A DNA stretch of 42,125 bases from Brachionus plicatilis (Eukaryota > Rotifera > Eurotatoria > Ploima > Brachionidae): assembly GCA_010279815.1 (NCBI GenBank), contig QEOQ01000348.1, forward strand, positions 334,661 to 376,785, read 5' to 3'. Positions within the stretch are counted from its first letter, which is position 1. Every line of letters starts with the position of its first letter. The translations under genes and the position numbers were made by a program. Shown piece after piece: positions 10,463-20,774 of this stretch. Under the pieces are notes generated by a model. The model worked only from the letters and a program-made list of their open reading frames with translations. It was not told the origin of the DNA and searched no databases.

Positions 10463-12017
10463 ATCATTTCTTAGCCTATTTTTAAAGTAAATATTGAACC
10501 AGAGTTGATAAATAGGTTACTATTTTTCCTTTTGTATTTCTTTAGTTCAATGTTTATCCGTATATATAAATATAAACTGTTTAATTGGTGTATTTAAGCA
10601 CATACACTTAAATGGACAGGATTTGTTAGGTCTTATTACATGGTGGATTGAAACAATGCGGCAAAAGGATTAGGAAAAATTTTTTTTTGTTTAAATTTAA
10701 ATCTAGATACTTTTTGAAACAGTTTGATTGTAAGACTTTTTTTTTCGAAGTTTATGTTGAAAATTGGAAAATTACTTATGATCTTCTAGCTAAACAAAAA
10801 ATATTGTATTAATTTAAAAATTTTGTTTATTTAAAAAAAATGTTTTTTATAAATATTTGTAGAAAACAAGTGAATTTCCGCTCAAATAAAAAAAACAAAA
10901 AGTGTGTGTTAAATTAATGGTGATATTTTGAAATAATAAAAATAAATGGAGAAAAGTATTCAACTATTTATTTGTTTTGGAAAAATCATTGAATAACTTT
11001 TCTCGATTTTTTGTTATCTATTTTAAGGAGCTTTTGAATTTTTTTGTCAACTTATTTTAACAATATCAGATAGGAGAAATAAATTGTCTAGTCAAAGCTA
11101 AATATCACAGTTTTACTTAAGCTTCTTCTTTTTTTTCTTCTAATCAACAAATGAAAGATCCAAATTTATTAAAATTTTTCTTTGTATTTTCACTAGAGGT
11201 AGCCGTAGCGGACTATTTGTAGTCTTGATTCAGATAGTTATAGCATACCAGATGATTTGATTGCGAGAGTCTGAGTACAATTTTTGAGTAAATCATTGGA
11301 AAATTTTTCAAAAATTCTAAATTTTATGTATAACAAAACGAATTAAAAATTTATTTTTAATTTTTATCTATTAATTAAAGCTTTTTTGAGTAGGTTCGAA
11401 TATTACCTTATTTATTTTGTGATTTTCCTTTCTAAATTAGATATTTTAAATAAACAAATAAATAATATTTTTAAATCTTTTTTATTTTTCTATTTATTAA
11501 AACTCTTTTGACATGAAAAAAATTCGAAAATTTTCTTCATCCAGATGCATGCGCCGCTAAATTCGAAATAAAAAGGTGCAAAACATTTGAAATTAATATG
11601 TTTAATATTTTCATTATATTTTGTTTTTGAAAAAAAATAAACAAATAGTCCAAAGTATAAAAAATACCAAAAAGAATTGTAACTTTATAATATATTTTCT
11701 ATCTTTAAAAAATTTTTTTGCCAGAACCCATTCGGCCAGCATAATTTAGCATATTTTGTACCATCTTTTAGGTAGATTTTTTGCAGAAATCAGAATTAGG
11801 TGTTACCATAAAACCTTGGAATCCATGGGCTTCAGAGTAAAAATGATGGGGTACTAATTTTAAAAAAAAGGTTAACTCCTATAAATTTTAAAAACCAAGT
11901 TGTACATGTATTAAATTATTAATTAAGAAAAAATATTTTAAAAGCACACTGGGGTTTTACAGAAAAATGATAATTTTTATTAAAAGAATTTAATTTTTTT
12001 TTATTTTATCTAAATTT
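10463..12017. other. AT-rich intergenic DNA with one coding-like scrap
   Basis: Mostly featureless A/T-rich sequence. On the minus strand around 11715-11850 two short frames look protein-like (HFYSEAHGFQGFMVTPNSDF and GTKYAKLCWPNGFW), separated by a frame change. I do not recognise the family and take this as a possible transposon relic. Confidence 0.35.
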
Positions 12018-12826
12018 GGGTCTTGCCTGTTATGTGACCAGCAACTTTATGTCGTTATTTTTTCTGACTGGTCACCTAATATGTGATCAGCCAAAATTAT
12101 TTATTTGGTAAAAATGTTTATAAATAATTTTAACCTGGTCACCTAAATAAACATTTGGTCACATAAATTTCTTTTAAGTTAAATAAAATTTAATTGTAAA
12201 TATACGGTACGGTTGACATTGACAAAAAAAAATCTAAAATTAGGTGGTAAAGGCAAAATTGTGGAGATCGATGAGAGCCATTTTGCCAAAGTAAAACACT
12301 CAAAGGTACCTTTCAAAGTTATCCACATATGGAAACAATTACAATAAAAGAGAGTGATTTTTTGGCAAATGGAACCGATTCAGATCATGAAGAAAATTGT
12401 GAATCAGAATTTGAAGAGGTTGGTGTGGCCATTTGCAAGCTTAGTTTGAATCCAACAAAAAAAAATTTTCTGACTATTACCTTGCTGTAAAAAAAGTTCT
12501 TAGCAAACACAAAAACCCAATAGCTCTCCCGGAGTGCTGGGAATTAATGAAAAAATGAGCGTGGTGTAAAGCAACTTATCGCAAAAATGCATAAATAATT
12601 TTTTTTATTGAATTTTTATAATTTTAAAATAATATATAAATTGGTCACGTAAATAAAAAAACTGGTCTTATAAATTTAATAACTGGTCAGTTAAATAATA
12701 AAATTTAAAAAAAATATTCTTTATTTTAATAATAATATTGCCTGGTCACATATTAAGTGACCAGTCAGAAAAAATATCTGGTCGCCAAATCGACATGAAG
12801 TCACTGGTCACATAATGCGAAACCCC
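12018..12826. mobile_element. Merlin-type DNA element with long TGGTCAC-rich inverted termini
   Basis: An 809-bp element beginning GGGTCTTGCCTGTTATGTGA and ending with the inverse of GGGGTTTCGCATTATGTGAC. Inverted homology continues for roughly 80 bp on each side through repeated TGGTCAC motifs and the shared stretch TTTTTTCTGACTGGTCAC. The flanks are CTAAATTT and AAAATTTA, so a duplication around AAATTT is likely but not exact. The interior carries a piece of ISXO2/IS1595-type transposase (12240-12348), which is what places it with Merlin. Confidence 0.75.
12240..12348 (+). pseudogene. Merlin (ISXO2/IS1595-like) transposase fragment
   Basis: The frame at 12240 reads LGGKGKIVEIDESHFAK and ends at a TAA after about 36 codons. 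The stretch GGxGxIVEIDESxFxK surrounds the first catalytic Asp of the ISXO2-like DDE domain used by bacterial IS1016/IS1595 elements and eukaryotic Merlin transposons. Nothing else of the catalytic domain is present. Downstream, to about 12560, two more coding-like frames (an acidic segment and a LPECWELMKK segment) are unrecognised and may be captured host sequence. Confidence 0.7.
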
Positions 12827-13647
12827 AAAATTTACTGAACCAAATTTTGGCCTTAGAAAAATTTTTATTTGAATATTTTAATTTCTATAATTTTTATAAT
12901 TTCTATAATAGTGGCATTAATTTTAAGTCTGTAATATAATTAATTTTCTAAGTTTTTAGAACAATTTTTAAAGAATTAGTAAATAAATTTTTAATTATTT
13001 AACAGTTAACGCATGGTACCAAAGGCTTTAAATTTAAGAAATTTAAACATTAAAATTCTGAATATTGAACATATTTTTGAATGCGATATCTTCTAAGATT
13101 TCTCTTACCAAAAAATATTTCTAATTTAAAAAAAAAAATTTAAAATTACATAGGAATTATCTTTTTTTAAAATCCGAAAAAGACAGGTAGGATTATTAAA
13201 TTCAGGAATTTTATGGAATTTTTTGCTTGGTATTCAATATTGCTGTTAACTTTTAATTATAAAATAGTTTTATTATAAATAAATTTTTAAAGTATAATGG
13301 TTTTTTTAACTTTTTAGTGTGCTGAAACAATGATGCCATAAATTAATTCCATTAAAATAAAAGTTTTTGTTGAATATTAAAATTAAAGTTGTAATTTTAG
13401 TTGTTTACCACATTCTAGTAAAAGTTTTTCCTGATTCTTATCAAAATCTTATCCTTATCTAAAGATTTATCTTTAGATTTTGGTCAGCATGAAATTGTCA
13501 AGCGTTTAAGTCAATCATTATGTTTCAATTAGATTATATCTTTTTCTCTATATAATTAAATTATTAAATCAAATTATATTTAAATTAAATTTCTTTCTTC
13601 TATATCAAATAAAAATTTAAAAATAGTTTTATTTTAAAATTAAAAGA
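12827..13647. other. 5' region of the secreted kinase-like gene, AT-rich
   Basis: No open frame, repeat copy or clear core promoter motif can be supported. The extreme A/T content makes any TATA-like match uninformative. Confidence 0.4.
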
Positions 13648-14811
13648 ATGAAAATTTATCTGCTACTAAGTATCCTTGTTTTTTCGGAATGCAGAAAATA
13701 TTCGATAAGTAGCGATTCTTCAGAAGCAGGATCTTCGAGTGTTGAATCATCTTCGGAATCTACAAAATTGTCATCAATTTCTCTAAGCACTTTAAAAAAA
13801 TATCTCAAACTGTCGCCTAAAGATGAAAGTTTTCTTAAAAATAAATTCAACACTTCGAGCTTTGACTTAATCTGGCCAAAATCTGAAAAGGAGATAGCAC
13901 AATTAAAAATTTGTTCTTTAAAATCAACCTTAAAATCCCAAGAAGTTAAGGTGAAGATAGTGAAAATTTCAAGAATAAAAGCCTGGTACAGACAAGATAA
14001 AGATAAAACATACTGTTCATCAGATGCTAAATCAGATCAATCATTGATTCCGATTGAGTTCCATGTATCCAAAGAATTCGCCAATAAACCAAGATTTGCC
14101 AAGTTTTATCCAGACGAATCCCAAGCCAGTTCGTCCAACAAAAAACACAAGGCTCTCATCTTGACTCATCAGTACTTAACTAATTCGGTAAATTTACGCG
14201 AATGGTTCAATGACAAAAAAACCACTTTGGACATGAAAGAAATGGAAAAAATTTTGAAAATTTTTTTCACTCAAATGCATGCGGCCCTAAATTCATTGTT
14301 AGAAAAAAAATTAATTTACACAGACTTTAAACCAGAGAATGTAATCATAAATATAAATAACAAAAAAGGCTCCGCTTTTTTGAGCAATTTAAATTCAGTT
14401 GTTTCTCTTGGTAAAAGTGGCAAGCTCGATAAGATATGTGTGATGACACCGGAGTATTTTCCGCCGGTCAATGGTGTATCCGACTCAGAGTCCAAGAAGC
14501 TAACAAGCTCGTTTATCAAGACAGAAGGTGCAAAAGCTACAAAAAGAATTCTTAGCTGGCAATTTTGTATGTCAATATTTAGCCTGGTTTGCCAGGAGTT
14601 TGAGGACAAAAAAAAACAATTTGTTGATAGATCAGTGTTTGATAAATGGAAAAATGAGAATGCATCTCTAAGCAGATATTTTAAGTGCCCAAAATCAAAA
14701 ATTTCAACAAGTTTAAATAATTTATTTGAATCATGTCTGATTAAAAAATCTAACAAAAGTTCGATTAAGTTTGAAAAAATTTTGAAAAATGAATGGTTTA
14801 ATAAAAATTAA
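13648..14811 (+). CDS. Secreted kinase-like protein with degenerate DFG (candidate pseudokinase)
   Basis: Single-exon gene, 387 residues. A hydrophobic start (MKIYLLLSILVFSEC) is a probable signal peptide, followed by a Ser-rich acidic stretch (17-48). The kinase-like core starts at about residue 100. K152 in RFAKFY could be the ATP-anchoring lysine. YTDFKPEN (224-231) keeps the catalytic-loop Asp, Lys and Asn at the proper +2 and +5 spacing although the H and R of HRD are lost. At the DFG position the sequence is SNLN (246-249), without the metal-binding Asp. TPE (267-269) stands for APE, and SWQFCMSIFSLV resembles helix F. The glycine loop is not evident. By the usual rule this is a pseudokinase or a very weak kinase. 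Polyadenylation hexamer at 14817-14822. The TPR gene starts 137 bp downstream. The last third is duplicated at 30690-31063. Confidence 0.75.
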   Translation: MKIYLLLSILVFSECRKYSISSDSSEAGSSSVESSSESTKLSSISLSTLKKYLKLSPKDESFLKNKFNTSSFDLIWPKSEKEIAQLKICSLKSTLKSQEVKVKIVKISRIKAWYRQDKDKTYCSSDAKSDQSLIPIEFHVSKEFANKPRFAKFYPDESQASSSNKKHKALILTHQYLTNSVNLREWFNDKKTTLDMKEMEKILKIFFTQMHAALNSLLEKKLIYTDFKPENVIININNKKGSAFLSNLNSVVSLGKSGKLDKICVMTPEYFPPVNGVSDSESKKLTSSFIKTEGAKATKRILSWQFCMSIFSLVCQEFEDKKKQFVDRSVFDKWKNENASLSRYFKCPKSKISTSLNNLFESCLIKKSNKSSIKFEKILKNEWFNKN

Positions 14812-14948
14812 CTAAAAATAAAAACTCTTTTTAATTGTTTTGTCTGGCAACATTTAGACTATTATTATGCAATTAGTGTCATAGAAACATGTCTACATTA
14901 GATTAATTCATTTTTTATTTTCAAGGCTTTACTACTGCGTAATTTTTG

Positions 14949-15058
14949 ATGATGATCAAAAATACTAAAATGTTGGAAGGTTTAAAAAATGCCAATGAAG
15001 ATTACAATAATGGACAATATGAAGACGCGCTGGATTTTTATTTAAAAATGAATAAACA
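14949..15058 (+). CDS. TPR-protein gene copy 1, exon 1
   Basis: Begins at ATG ATG ATC (14949) and encodes MMIKNTKMLEGL followed by the TPR-like helix pair DYNNGQYEDALDFYLKMNK. It ends with two bases (CA) before a perfect GTAAGT donor at 15059. Exon 2 begins with one base (A) at 21110, so the split codon becomes CAA and the frame runs into LSDNSTGKKK. The same exon, donor and phase are conserved in copy 2 (31201-31310), which supports it strongly despite its 110-bp length. A pyrimidine-rich stretch ending TTTTCAAG (14925) lies 23 bp upstream of the ATG in both copies and could be an acceptor for a 5' UTR exon or a trans-spliced leader. Confidence 0.78.
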
Positions 15059-15342
15059 GTAAGTATCTAATTTCAATGATTTATTTTTCATCATTATATA
15101 TATTGGCACAATATGGTAAGAGTTTCTTAGGTAATATGGAATTTTTTAATTTCTTTTAAGCATTGAAAGAATGGAAATTTTTTAATTAAAATATTAAAAA
15201 GCTTTAGTCAAATAGAATAATTATTTAGAATTTATTTTGAAATTTATAAGTTGATGGCTGGAGAAAAGTAATTGAAAAGTTAATTAAATACATTGTTGAA
15301 AAATTTACTTTTTTTTTAAATATTTTCAAAGTATTAAATAAA

Positions 15343-15580
15343 GGCATCTTGAAGTTTAGGATCAAAAAAATCAGATTTGCAGGAAAATGCATGTCATTAA
15401 AAATTATTTAATTCAACTGCGAAATTTAATTGCAGAATTTTTGCAGAGCCTTTTCTAATATTCAGCATGTTTTTTGTATTATTTAGCATTTTGCAGAGAG
15501 ATTTAATCAAATACCATTCAAAAGTTATAAAAAAATTACTTTTTGATCTGTTTTTTTTGATCCTAAACTTCAAGATGCCT
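15343..15580. mobile_element. MITE with GGCATC...GATGCC termini and near-perfect 8-bp TSD
   Basis: Starts GGCATCTTGAAGTTTAGGAT and ends with the exact inverse. The flanks TAAATAAA (15335-15342) and TAAATAAG (15581-15588) agree at 7 of 8 positions. It is missing from the corresponding place in the duplicated intron at about 31440, which is close to an empty site. No coding sequence. Confidence 0.82.
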
Positions 15581-16639
15581 AAATAAGAGCATTATTTATT
15601 ATTTTATTATTACAATTAAATTTATATTTAAATATAAATAAAAAGATTAAAGCTAGTAATAACAGTCTTAATTGGGGATTTTATAGTTGATGAATTTGAT
15701 AATTTTTTTAATTATCTTTCAGATCAGTTTAATATAATTTTTAAAAATATCCCATAAATATTACTTGTAAATTTTCAGCACAAAAATAACTTGACTAAGA
15801 CAAAAACTGCTCTCCACAAATAAAAAAACTTCTTGGCAAAATTTTTTTTTGATATCTTTTAAAAAATGCCCACAAATATTTTTTTTTTAATAAAAAATAT
15901 ATGATTTTATGTAATAAAAAAAAATTTCTGCATTTTAGGTGATAAAAAATCCAAAAAAATAAAACGAAAAAAAAGAACAATGACAATTCATTGAATACAA
16001 TTCATTGAATGATGCAGGGCCAATATTATATGAGGATCCGATTAATTTGTTAATAAACCTAAAAAAAGTCGTTCAAAATTAGCTGGAAATTAGTTTTCCT
16101 TAAATTTGATTTTAATTTAATTATTTTATTATTTCAATATTTAATTTTTTTTATATAATTTTATAAACACTATTTGAAAAAATTATTTAACAAATTTATT
16201 AAATTTTATTTCACCACAAAAACTTGTGTTAACCAGTTATTTGGTTAAATATGTAAAAATTATTTTTTTTGAATTCGGCAAAAAAAAATTATGTTTTGTA
16301 GTGATTTGTGTTCAAAAGTAATTGGTTTGCGGTGAAAAGTTTTTAGTTTTTGGAGAACCATTTATCTCATTATTCTTTTTTGTGATAATTTTAATTAGGG
16401 GTCTGATAAATATAGCTAATATTATTAGTTACTGAATTGAAATAAATATTAATAAATTGAAGTCTTAAAAAATTGAAATAAATTTAAAATAATTGACTCT
16501 AGTAATAAGTTAAATTTAATATACATTTTAAAAAGAAAATTTTCATAAAACATCTTAATGAAATAGATGAATAAAAAGGGTTGAGAAAAAAAGGTAATTA
16601 TTTTAATTTTTTATTAAAAGATTTTTAAAATAACATAAA

Positions 16640-16945
16640 TAAAATTGAGCAAAAAAAAAATTATGTTATCAGAAGTGCGGCAGGTAAAAAAAAAGTTTTA
16701 CATAAAATTATAGCTAATTATAAAAAAAAATAAAAAAGTCTGAGTAAAAATTTAAATAAAGTTTAGTTTTTGATTTAGTAAAATTTCTTAGAATATTTTT
16801 CTCAATAAAAACAAAACTAAACTTTATTTAAATTTTTACTCAGGCATTTTTATTTTTTTTTTATAATTAGCTATAATTTTATGTAAAACTTTTTTTTCAT
16901 GCTGAACTCCTGATTACATAATTTTTTTTTGCTCAATTTTTCACC
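16640..16945. repeat. Large foldback palindrome at the truncated end of the gag element
   Basis: Two arms of about 140 bp (16640-16779 and 16806-16945) are near-exact reverse complements around a short spacer. The inner part (from AGTTTTACATAAAATTATAG to TTTAGTTTTTGATTTAG) is a repeat also found as a single arm at 34110-34200. The outer part (AAAATTGAGC through TCAGAAGTGC) is ordinary intron sequence that is present once in copy 2 (about 32316-32350). The right arm is thus an inverted duplicate of host intron DNA joined to the gag reading frame, and the last 20-odd codons of that frame are translated palindrome, not gag. Confidence 0.8.
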
Positions 16946-18692
16946 ACAAAACAAAAGCTTTTTAACACAAAAAAAACTTTCTTGGTCACATACAACAGTA
17001 TTGCTCGGCTCAATATGCGTCTCTTTAATGGGACTTGCTGCATTTGATACCAGTTCAGTTTTCTCTTTTTCCTGACTTACCATCGATTTATCGACCAATG
17101 TTGGATTACAGGTATTCCCGTGAGGATCAAAACAATTTTTTAATTTTTTAACTTGAACCAACTGTTTCTTATTTTCATTCCCGACTTCTTGAATTATCTG
17201 ATTAGACAGTTTTTGATGTGTTTGTTCCATTTTTCTTAACGTAAACATTTTCATTTGATTTTTTCGGGAATAACAGTCTGCTACAAAATGTCCTGAATTT
17301 CCACAGTACAGACACATTTTCTTTTTTTTCTGCAGGGCCGATGGAACAGCTAGCTTTCGTTTTTCGTGATTGAAAGCATTCATTTGTTTTTTCCTTAAGA
17401 AACAGTCCGATCTCAAATGACCATATTTTCCGAAGAATTCACATAATTTAGCAGCCTGCTGGTCAATTTGGTTTTTCCATCTAACATGCTTATTGACCTC
17501 TTGGTAACCATTTTTCTGGTTTCCCGTCTTTTTCTTGGCGAGCTGATTTTTTTGGTTATTTTTTAAAATTTGAAGTCTGGCATATGTTTGAACCACCAAG
17601 TCATACGCCTCGGAGCATGTTTTTGGATTGGAAACATTGACTCTCCAAAACACGTCTTTTTCACTCAGACCGGTGATAAATCTTTCTTTCACCAAGTCAT
17701 CGTAACGGCTTTGCTCAAAAATTCCAGTATACACGAATGCATTTCGTGCCAAGATCCACAAGTTCGTATAGAAATCGCGAAAATCCTCACCAGTTAGCTG
17801 TTTTCGATTAAAAAATTCGGTTACAGCGTCTGTTGGTAAAGCTGGTTGCTTTTCAAACATTTTGACCATCTGTTTTTCGAGTTCTAACAGGTCCTTTGGG
17901 AACTCTGAACTCGAACCGACTCAGACAATCGTCGTCTAAAAAGGTTGCAAGACAATTCCGCAGATCAGCTTCTACTATCTTATTGTTTTCGACAAATAAT
18001 TTGAATCGATTCCACCACGTGCGAATATCCTGCTTCAGGGTAAAAATTGTCGGCTTAAATGACCATTCTCTAAACGATGTCGATTCGTTTGTTGTCTGGA
18101 TAGCAATTGTTCGTTGTTCTTCGCTCTTCTGAAGGTCTTCTTTAACACTTTCTTCTGAATCTCTGTATGTGTCAAACAATCTCAAATTTTTAAGAGGGTT
18201 AATTGGCGTGTCCCAACTTGCATCTCGCCTTCTATATTTTGGGAAAACCACATTGTCTTCTAATGAGTCATTAAACAAAGGCTCCCGCCACGACTCCCCG
18301 AAAGCATTGTGCGTTTTGATCGGCTCTTACAAAGATTTTAACCCATGATGTTCCTGTTCAGAACTGCTGTACAAATTTCGGCCTGTATTAGTAAAAAAAC
18401 GTCCCCGACTATTTCCATTGCAACCTATTTGATCATCGTTTCGCCATTTGTTTGTTGGTTCGGATTTGATTGCTGACTTTTCCAAATAATCTTGGCGAAC
18501 CTTTTCCGGAGTCCCGTTGAGCAACTCATTTGAGTTGTAGAATTGAAGACATGCATTTGACTTCTTCTTCTTCTGATCAGTCCAGAGGTTTGTGATAACT
18601 TTAAAAGCACAAGCTACAGCAATCATAGTTAAAGACAGCACAGCTATGCTTAAACACAACTGTACGAACAAAAACTCGTGTTCATTCAACAT
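16946..18692 (-). pseudogene. LTR-retrotransposon gag, disabled by a stop and a frameshift
   Basis: Three consecutive minus-strand frames form one gag. The first (18692-18327) has an N-terminal hydrophobic segment. It ends at a TAA after HHGLKSL, yet the same frame reopens immediately and runs to about 17900, where a one-base shift moves it into the third frame. The middle part looks like a capsid-type segment (FTLKQDIRTWWNRFKLFVEN, then FFNRKQLTGEDFRDFYTNLW). The C-terminal part has two zinc knuckles: CEFFGKYGHLRSDC, which has lost its second Cys, and CLYCGNSGHFVADC, a canonical CCHC. No protease, reverse transcriptase, RNase H or integrase follows; the element is cut off at the palindrome near 16945. 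Gypsy-like affiliation is likely but unproven without pol. Confidence 0.8.
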
Positions 18693-18722
18693 TTTTTTCT
18701 TTTTTTTCTTTGTTAAGCTTAA

Positions 18723-18734
18723 CCGCTGCCACCA
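18723..18734 (-). other. Primer binding site of the LTR retrotransposon (tRNA-Leu type)
   Basis: TGGTGGCAGCGG on the minus strand, directly inside the LTR and 31 bp before the gag ATG. It is complementary to a tRNA 3' end CCGCTGCCACCA, which fits animal tRNA-Leu of the GGTAGCG...CGCTGCC acceptor type. The tRNA identity is from memory of tRNA-Leu acceptor stems. Confidence 0.72.
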
Positions 18735-18902
18735 ATTTAATAGCGTGCGCTATTAAATAAATTAAAGAGAGAGAGGGAGAGAAAAATAAAAAAGTTTTCT
18801 TCTCTACTTCTTTATTGAAAATCAAATTTAAAAAACAAATATATATATAAATAACTCCAGCAAGGCCCCAGAAGACCGGGGTCTGCTGGAGGGGGTGTTA
18901 CA
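18735..18902 (-). mobile_element. LTR of the gag-only retrotransposon
   Basis: On the minus strand it starts TGTAACACC at 18902 and ends next to the primer binding site, about 168 bp. It contains a hairpin (CTCCAGCA ... TGCTGGAG), an AATAAA polyadenylation signal in the CAATAAAG context, a CT/GA-rich stretch, and an almost perfect terminal palindrome (ATTTAATAGCG / CGCTATTAAAT). The second LTR is absent because the element is truncated, so the LTR edges rest on the TGT start and the primer site only. Confidence 0.7.
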
Positions 18903-19191
18903 CTTTGCTTAATAATATGGAATAAAGTTTAAAAGTAAATGAAAGCCTTAGGTAGCCATAAATAATCTGATAAAAGCTACAAAAAAGATAACTTACTAGG
19001 AAATAATTACGTGGGTTCATATGGTATAAATTATTAAAGTACATAATAGTATAGGTTGGTCACAAGATTTAACCAAATTTACTAAATTATCTTAAAGTAA
19101 ACATGGATTTTTTTTTTAATCAAATTATATGTAATAAAGTACATAAAGCACATAAAAGTATTGTTTGCTTAAACGATTTTATTATATATAC

Positions 19192-19465
19192 CAGAGTTGT
19201 TTAAAAATCACAAGTCTCAAGTTAGCTCCAAGTCTGGACTTATTTTTTTTTAATTTTCATTCAAAAGTCCAAGTCCAGGCTTTAAAATTTTGAATACTAA
19301 AGAAGAAATTTATGCTAAAATTGCAACAAAATTCTGATTTATGGCAAATCTATTGAATTAGACAACCCAAGAGTATATAAATTTTTTGATATGAAGCCTA
19401 CTCTAGCAAATTTTTAAAAAAAATTCCGGACTTGGACTTTTTTTTGGGACTTTTAAACAACTCTG
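19192..19465. mobile_element. hAT-type MITE, inverted copy
   Basis: CAGAGTTGTTTAAAAATCAC at the left and GGGACTTTTAAACAACTCTG at the right. The flanks ATATATAC (19184-19191) and ATATTTAC (19466-19473) match at 7 of 8 positions. Internally it is the reverse complement of the copies at 760, 24298 and 25370. It ends only 14 bp before the Tc1/mariner element. Confidence 0.87.
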
Positions 19466-19479
19466 ATATTTACTAAATA

Positions 19480-20774
19480 ACGGGTGACAACATAAAATCG
19501 AGACGAACTTTAAAAGGTCATAACTTCTTTAATATTTATTAAATAAAATGGAATTTTGTGGGAATTTAGCATTTTTATTCTAGTTTTTATTTATTATTTT
19601 ATCTTTTTCAAAAAATCCATTTCTTCGAATATAATTGAGTCGTTTGGACGTAGAGACCAAAAGGTCCTGAATGAGATTTTGGTCCATATTTCTTGTACAA
19701 AGTCGTATTTTATTCCTTAGTTCATCTAAGTTTTTTGCTCTCCAGACATTCTTATACACTTTCCCCTTTAAAATGGACCAAAAATCTTCAATTGGTCGTA
19801 TTTCTGGCACATTTGCAGGGTTTTCGCATTTTTTCACAGATTTGATATTTTGGTCAATCAAGTAGTTGACCACAGTATTGGCATAATGAGAGCTCGCCAA
19901 GTCGGGCCAGAACTTATAGTTGCCGTCAGAATGATGCTTTTTAATAAACGGAATGACTCCACGCTTTATAAAGTCTAAATAGACAGTTTGGTTGACTGCA
20001 AGTCCACTTTTTCGTATGATTGGCGCCGAAATACATCTCTCAGAAATGACCAACCAAACAAGTAATTTCTGCTCAAATTTCTTAACTGGGGTATATTTTG
20101 TATTTGCTGGTGTTGCAGCAATGTTACTTGAGTAAAATATATCATTTTCATTGATTTTACCATGACTGAGAGTGAAATAGGATTCATCGTCTAAATTCCA
20201 GGAAATATTTGGATTTTTTAAATACAAATTTGAACATTTAACTCTAGCTACTTTTTTTTGCGTTTCGGTTCGGTCAGGGATTTTCATCTTTTCTAGGTGC
20301 TATTTGAAGCTTCTTCAACAATTTTGAGACCATTTGCTGGCTTATATCAAACTTTTTGGCTGCTTGACGCTGACTGATGTTGTCTTGGTGATCAAAAGCT
20401 TTTTTTAGCTTGTTGAGTTGTACTTTAGTCATTTTTTTCGGTGTTTGACCAGATCCTTGCTTCCTTTCTGGAAAAAAATATTCACCACGTTTTAAATTTG
20501 GAAAACAGTATTCCTTGTCATTTTTAATTCAAATTGAAAAATTTTATTTTTTATCGTATTTAAAATTAAATTTACTACAAGAATATGGAAGACATTAAAA
20601 AAAATTAAATTAGCACTGCAAATCATACTATGAGTTCGTCTTGATTTTAAGTTGTCACTGGTTAGTTGTTTTTTTCGTCAGTGTCAATTTTTTTCAAGAT
20701 TCATTTTGCGGAATTTGGCTTTCCATTTTCATTGTGGAATTCCATGTTCGCCTCGATTTTTAGTTGTCACCCGT
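19480..20774 (-). mobile_element. Tc1/mariner DD37E transposon, complete ends, defective coding region
   Basis: A 1295-bp element with terminal inverted repeats ACGGGTGACAAC (31 bp of near-identity continuing into ATCGAG[A/G]CGAAC) between TA dinucleotides (19478-19479 and 20775-20776), as for IS630/Tc1/mariner. It lies wholly within the first intron of TPR gene copy 1. A second, end-less copy of the same family is at 37830-38605 on the other strand. Confidence 0.92.
19580..20430 (-). pseudogene. DD37E Tc1/mariner transposase, N-terminally deleted and frameshifted
   Basis: The catalytic part (20287-19580, 235 residues) is intact: D34 in DDESYF, D129 in FWPDLASSHYAN and E167 in RPIEDFWSILK, with exactly 37 residues between the second Asp and the Glu (DD37E). 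Upstream, a helix-turn-helix (NISQRQAAKKFDISQQMVSK) sits in another frame because two bases are missing just before MKIPDRTETQ compared with the copy at 37895. The more N-terminal paired-like half is deleted (about 135 bp relative to that copy). Unlikely to be active itself, though its termini could be used in trans. The start at 20287 is simply the first ATG after the frameshift. Confidence 0.85.

Noticed and set aside
12018..12826. CRISPR-like array of TGGTCAC repeats
   Set aside because: Repeats are only about 7-12 bp, in both orientations and irregularly spaced, and the DNA is clearly eukaryotic. They are subterminal transposon repeats.
14316..14756. Minus-strand frame opposite the kinase-like gene
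   Set aside because: A shadow of the plus-strand gene. It recurs at 30661-31008 only because the DNA is duplicated.
15795..15986. Phe-rich minus-strand frame in the TPR intron
   Set aside because: Low-complexity translation of A/T runs, and broken in the duplicate at about 31450-31660.
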